Assembly (NCBI GenBank): GCA_937960895.1
Contig: CALCJD010000098.1
Location: 1-6,163, forward strand
Length of the DNA: 6,163 nt
Source of the DNA: an uncultured Spartobacteria bacterium
Lineage (GTDB): Bacteria > Verrucomicrobiota > Verrucomicrobiia > Chthoniobacterales > Terrimicrobiaceae
Direction of reading: 5' to 3'
Numbering within the stretch: the stretch's first letter is position 1; every line of letters starts with the position of its first letter. The notes beneath the pieces were generated by a model. That model had not been told where the DNA came from. It was given only the letters and a program-made list of their open reading frames with translations, and did not search any database. Positions 6,162-6,163 of this stretch are shown one piece after another. A program made the translations under genes and the position numbers.

Positions 6162-6163
6162 AA

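Noticed and set aside
1..6163. CRISPR arrays, tRNA or rRNA genes, riboswitches, toxin-antitoxin or defence genes
   Set aside because: I looked for spaced repeats, cloverleaf-like stems and known protein motifs of such systems and saw none. The window is otherwise filled by the IS remnant and four ordinary genes.

Overview
The window is GC-rich bacterial chromosomal DNA that is almost fully coding on the + strand, with a decayed insertion sequence at its left edge. Nothing in it identifies the species. The combination of a BatA-type N-terminal two-helix plus VWA protein, a CvpA-family protein with a long C-terminal tail next to gatB, high GC and start codons without clear Shine-Dalgarno sequences fits Verrucomicrobiota (perhaps the Opitutales side) best. 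That placement is an inference from family resemblance, not something the sequence proves.

Layout. Positions 1 to about 690 hold a broken IS3-family element on the - strand: a degenerate orfA (about 629 down to 326) and the start of a degenerate orfB (374 down past the left edge). Both carry stop codons and frameshifts, but the -1 frame relation between them and an A6 run at the junction survive. About 105 bp of non-coding leader follows (689-794), with a short GC hairpin, a C8 tract and three copies of GGCTCGC. Then come four + strand genes: a BatA/VWA membrane protein (795-2513), aroC chorismate synthase (2605-3690), a CvpA-family membrane protein (3690-4631) and gatB of the GatCAB tRNA amidotransferase (4645-6102). 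The window ends with a probable hairpin terminator and a second perfect inverted repeat.

How the genes relate. aroC, cvpA and gatB are probably one transcript: aroC and cvpA overlap by one base (TGATG) and cvpA and gatB are 13 bases apart. They do not share a pathway: shikimate end-point, a membrane protein of unclear role, and tRNA-dependent Gln/Asn decoding. The BatA/VWA gene lies 91 bp upstream of aroC and could be read through or be separate. Its usual partners (MoxR ATPase, DUF58 protein) would be expected on its 5' side, where the window shows only the insertion-sequence remnant.

I found no defence system, CRISPR array, tRNA, rRNA or evident new biological system. The items most worth a second look are the repeated NPK...DP motif in the CvpA tail, the IS remnant beside the BatA gene, and the hairpin at the aroC/cvpA coupling point.
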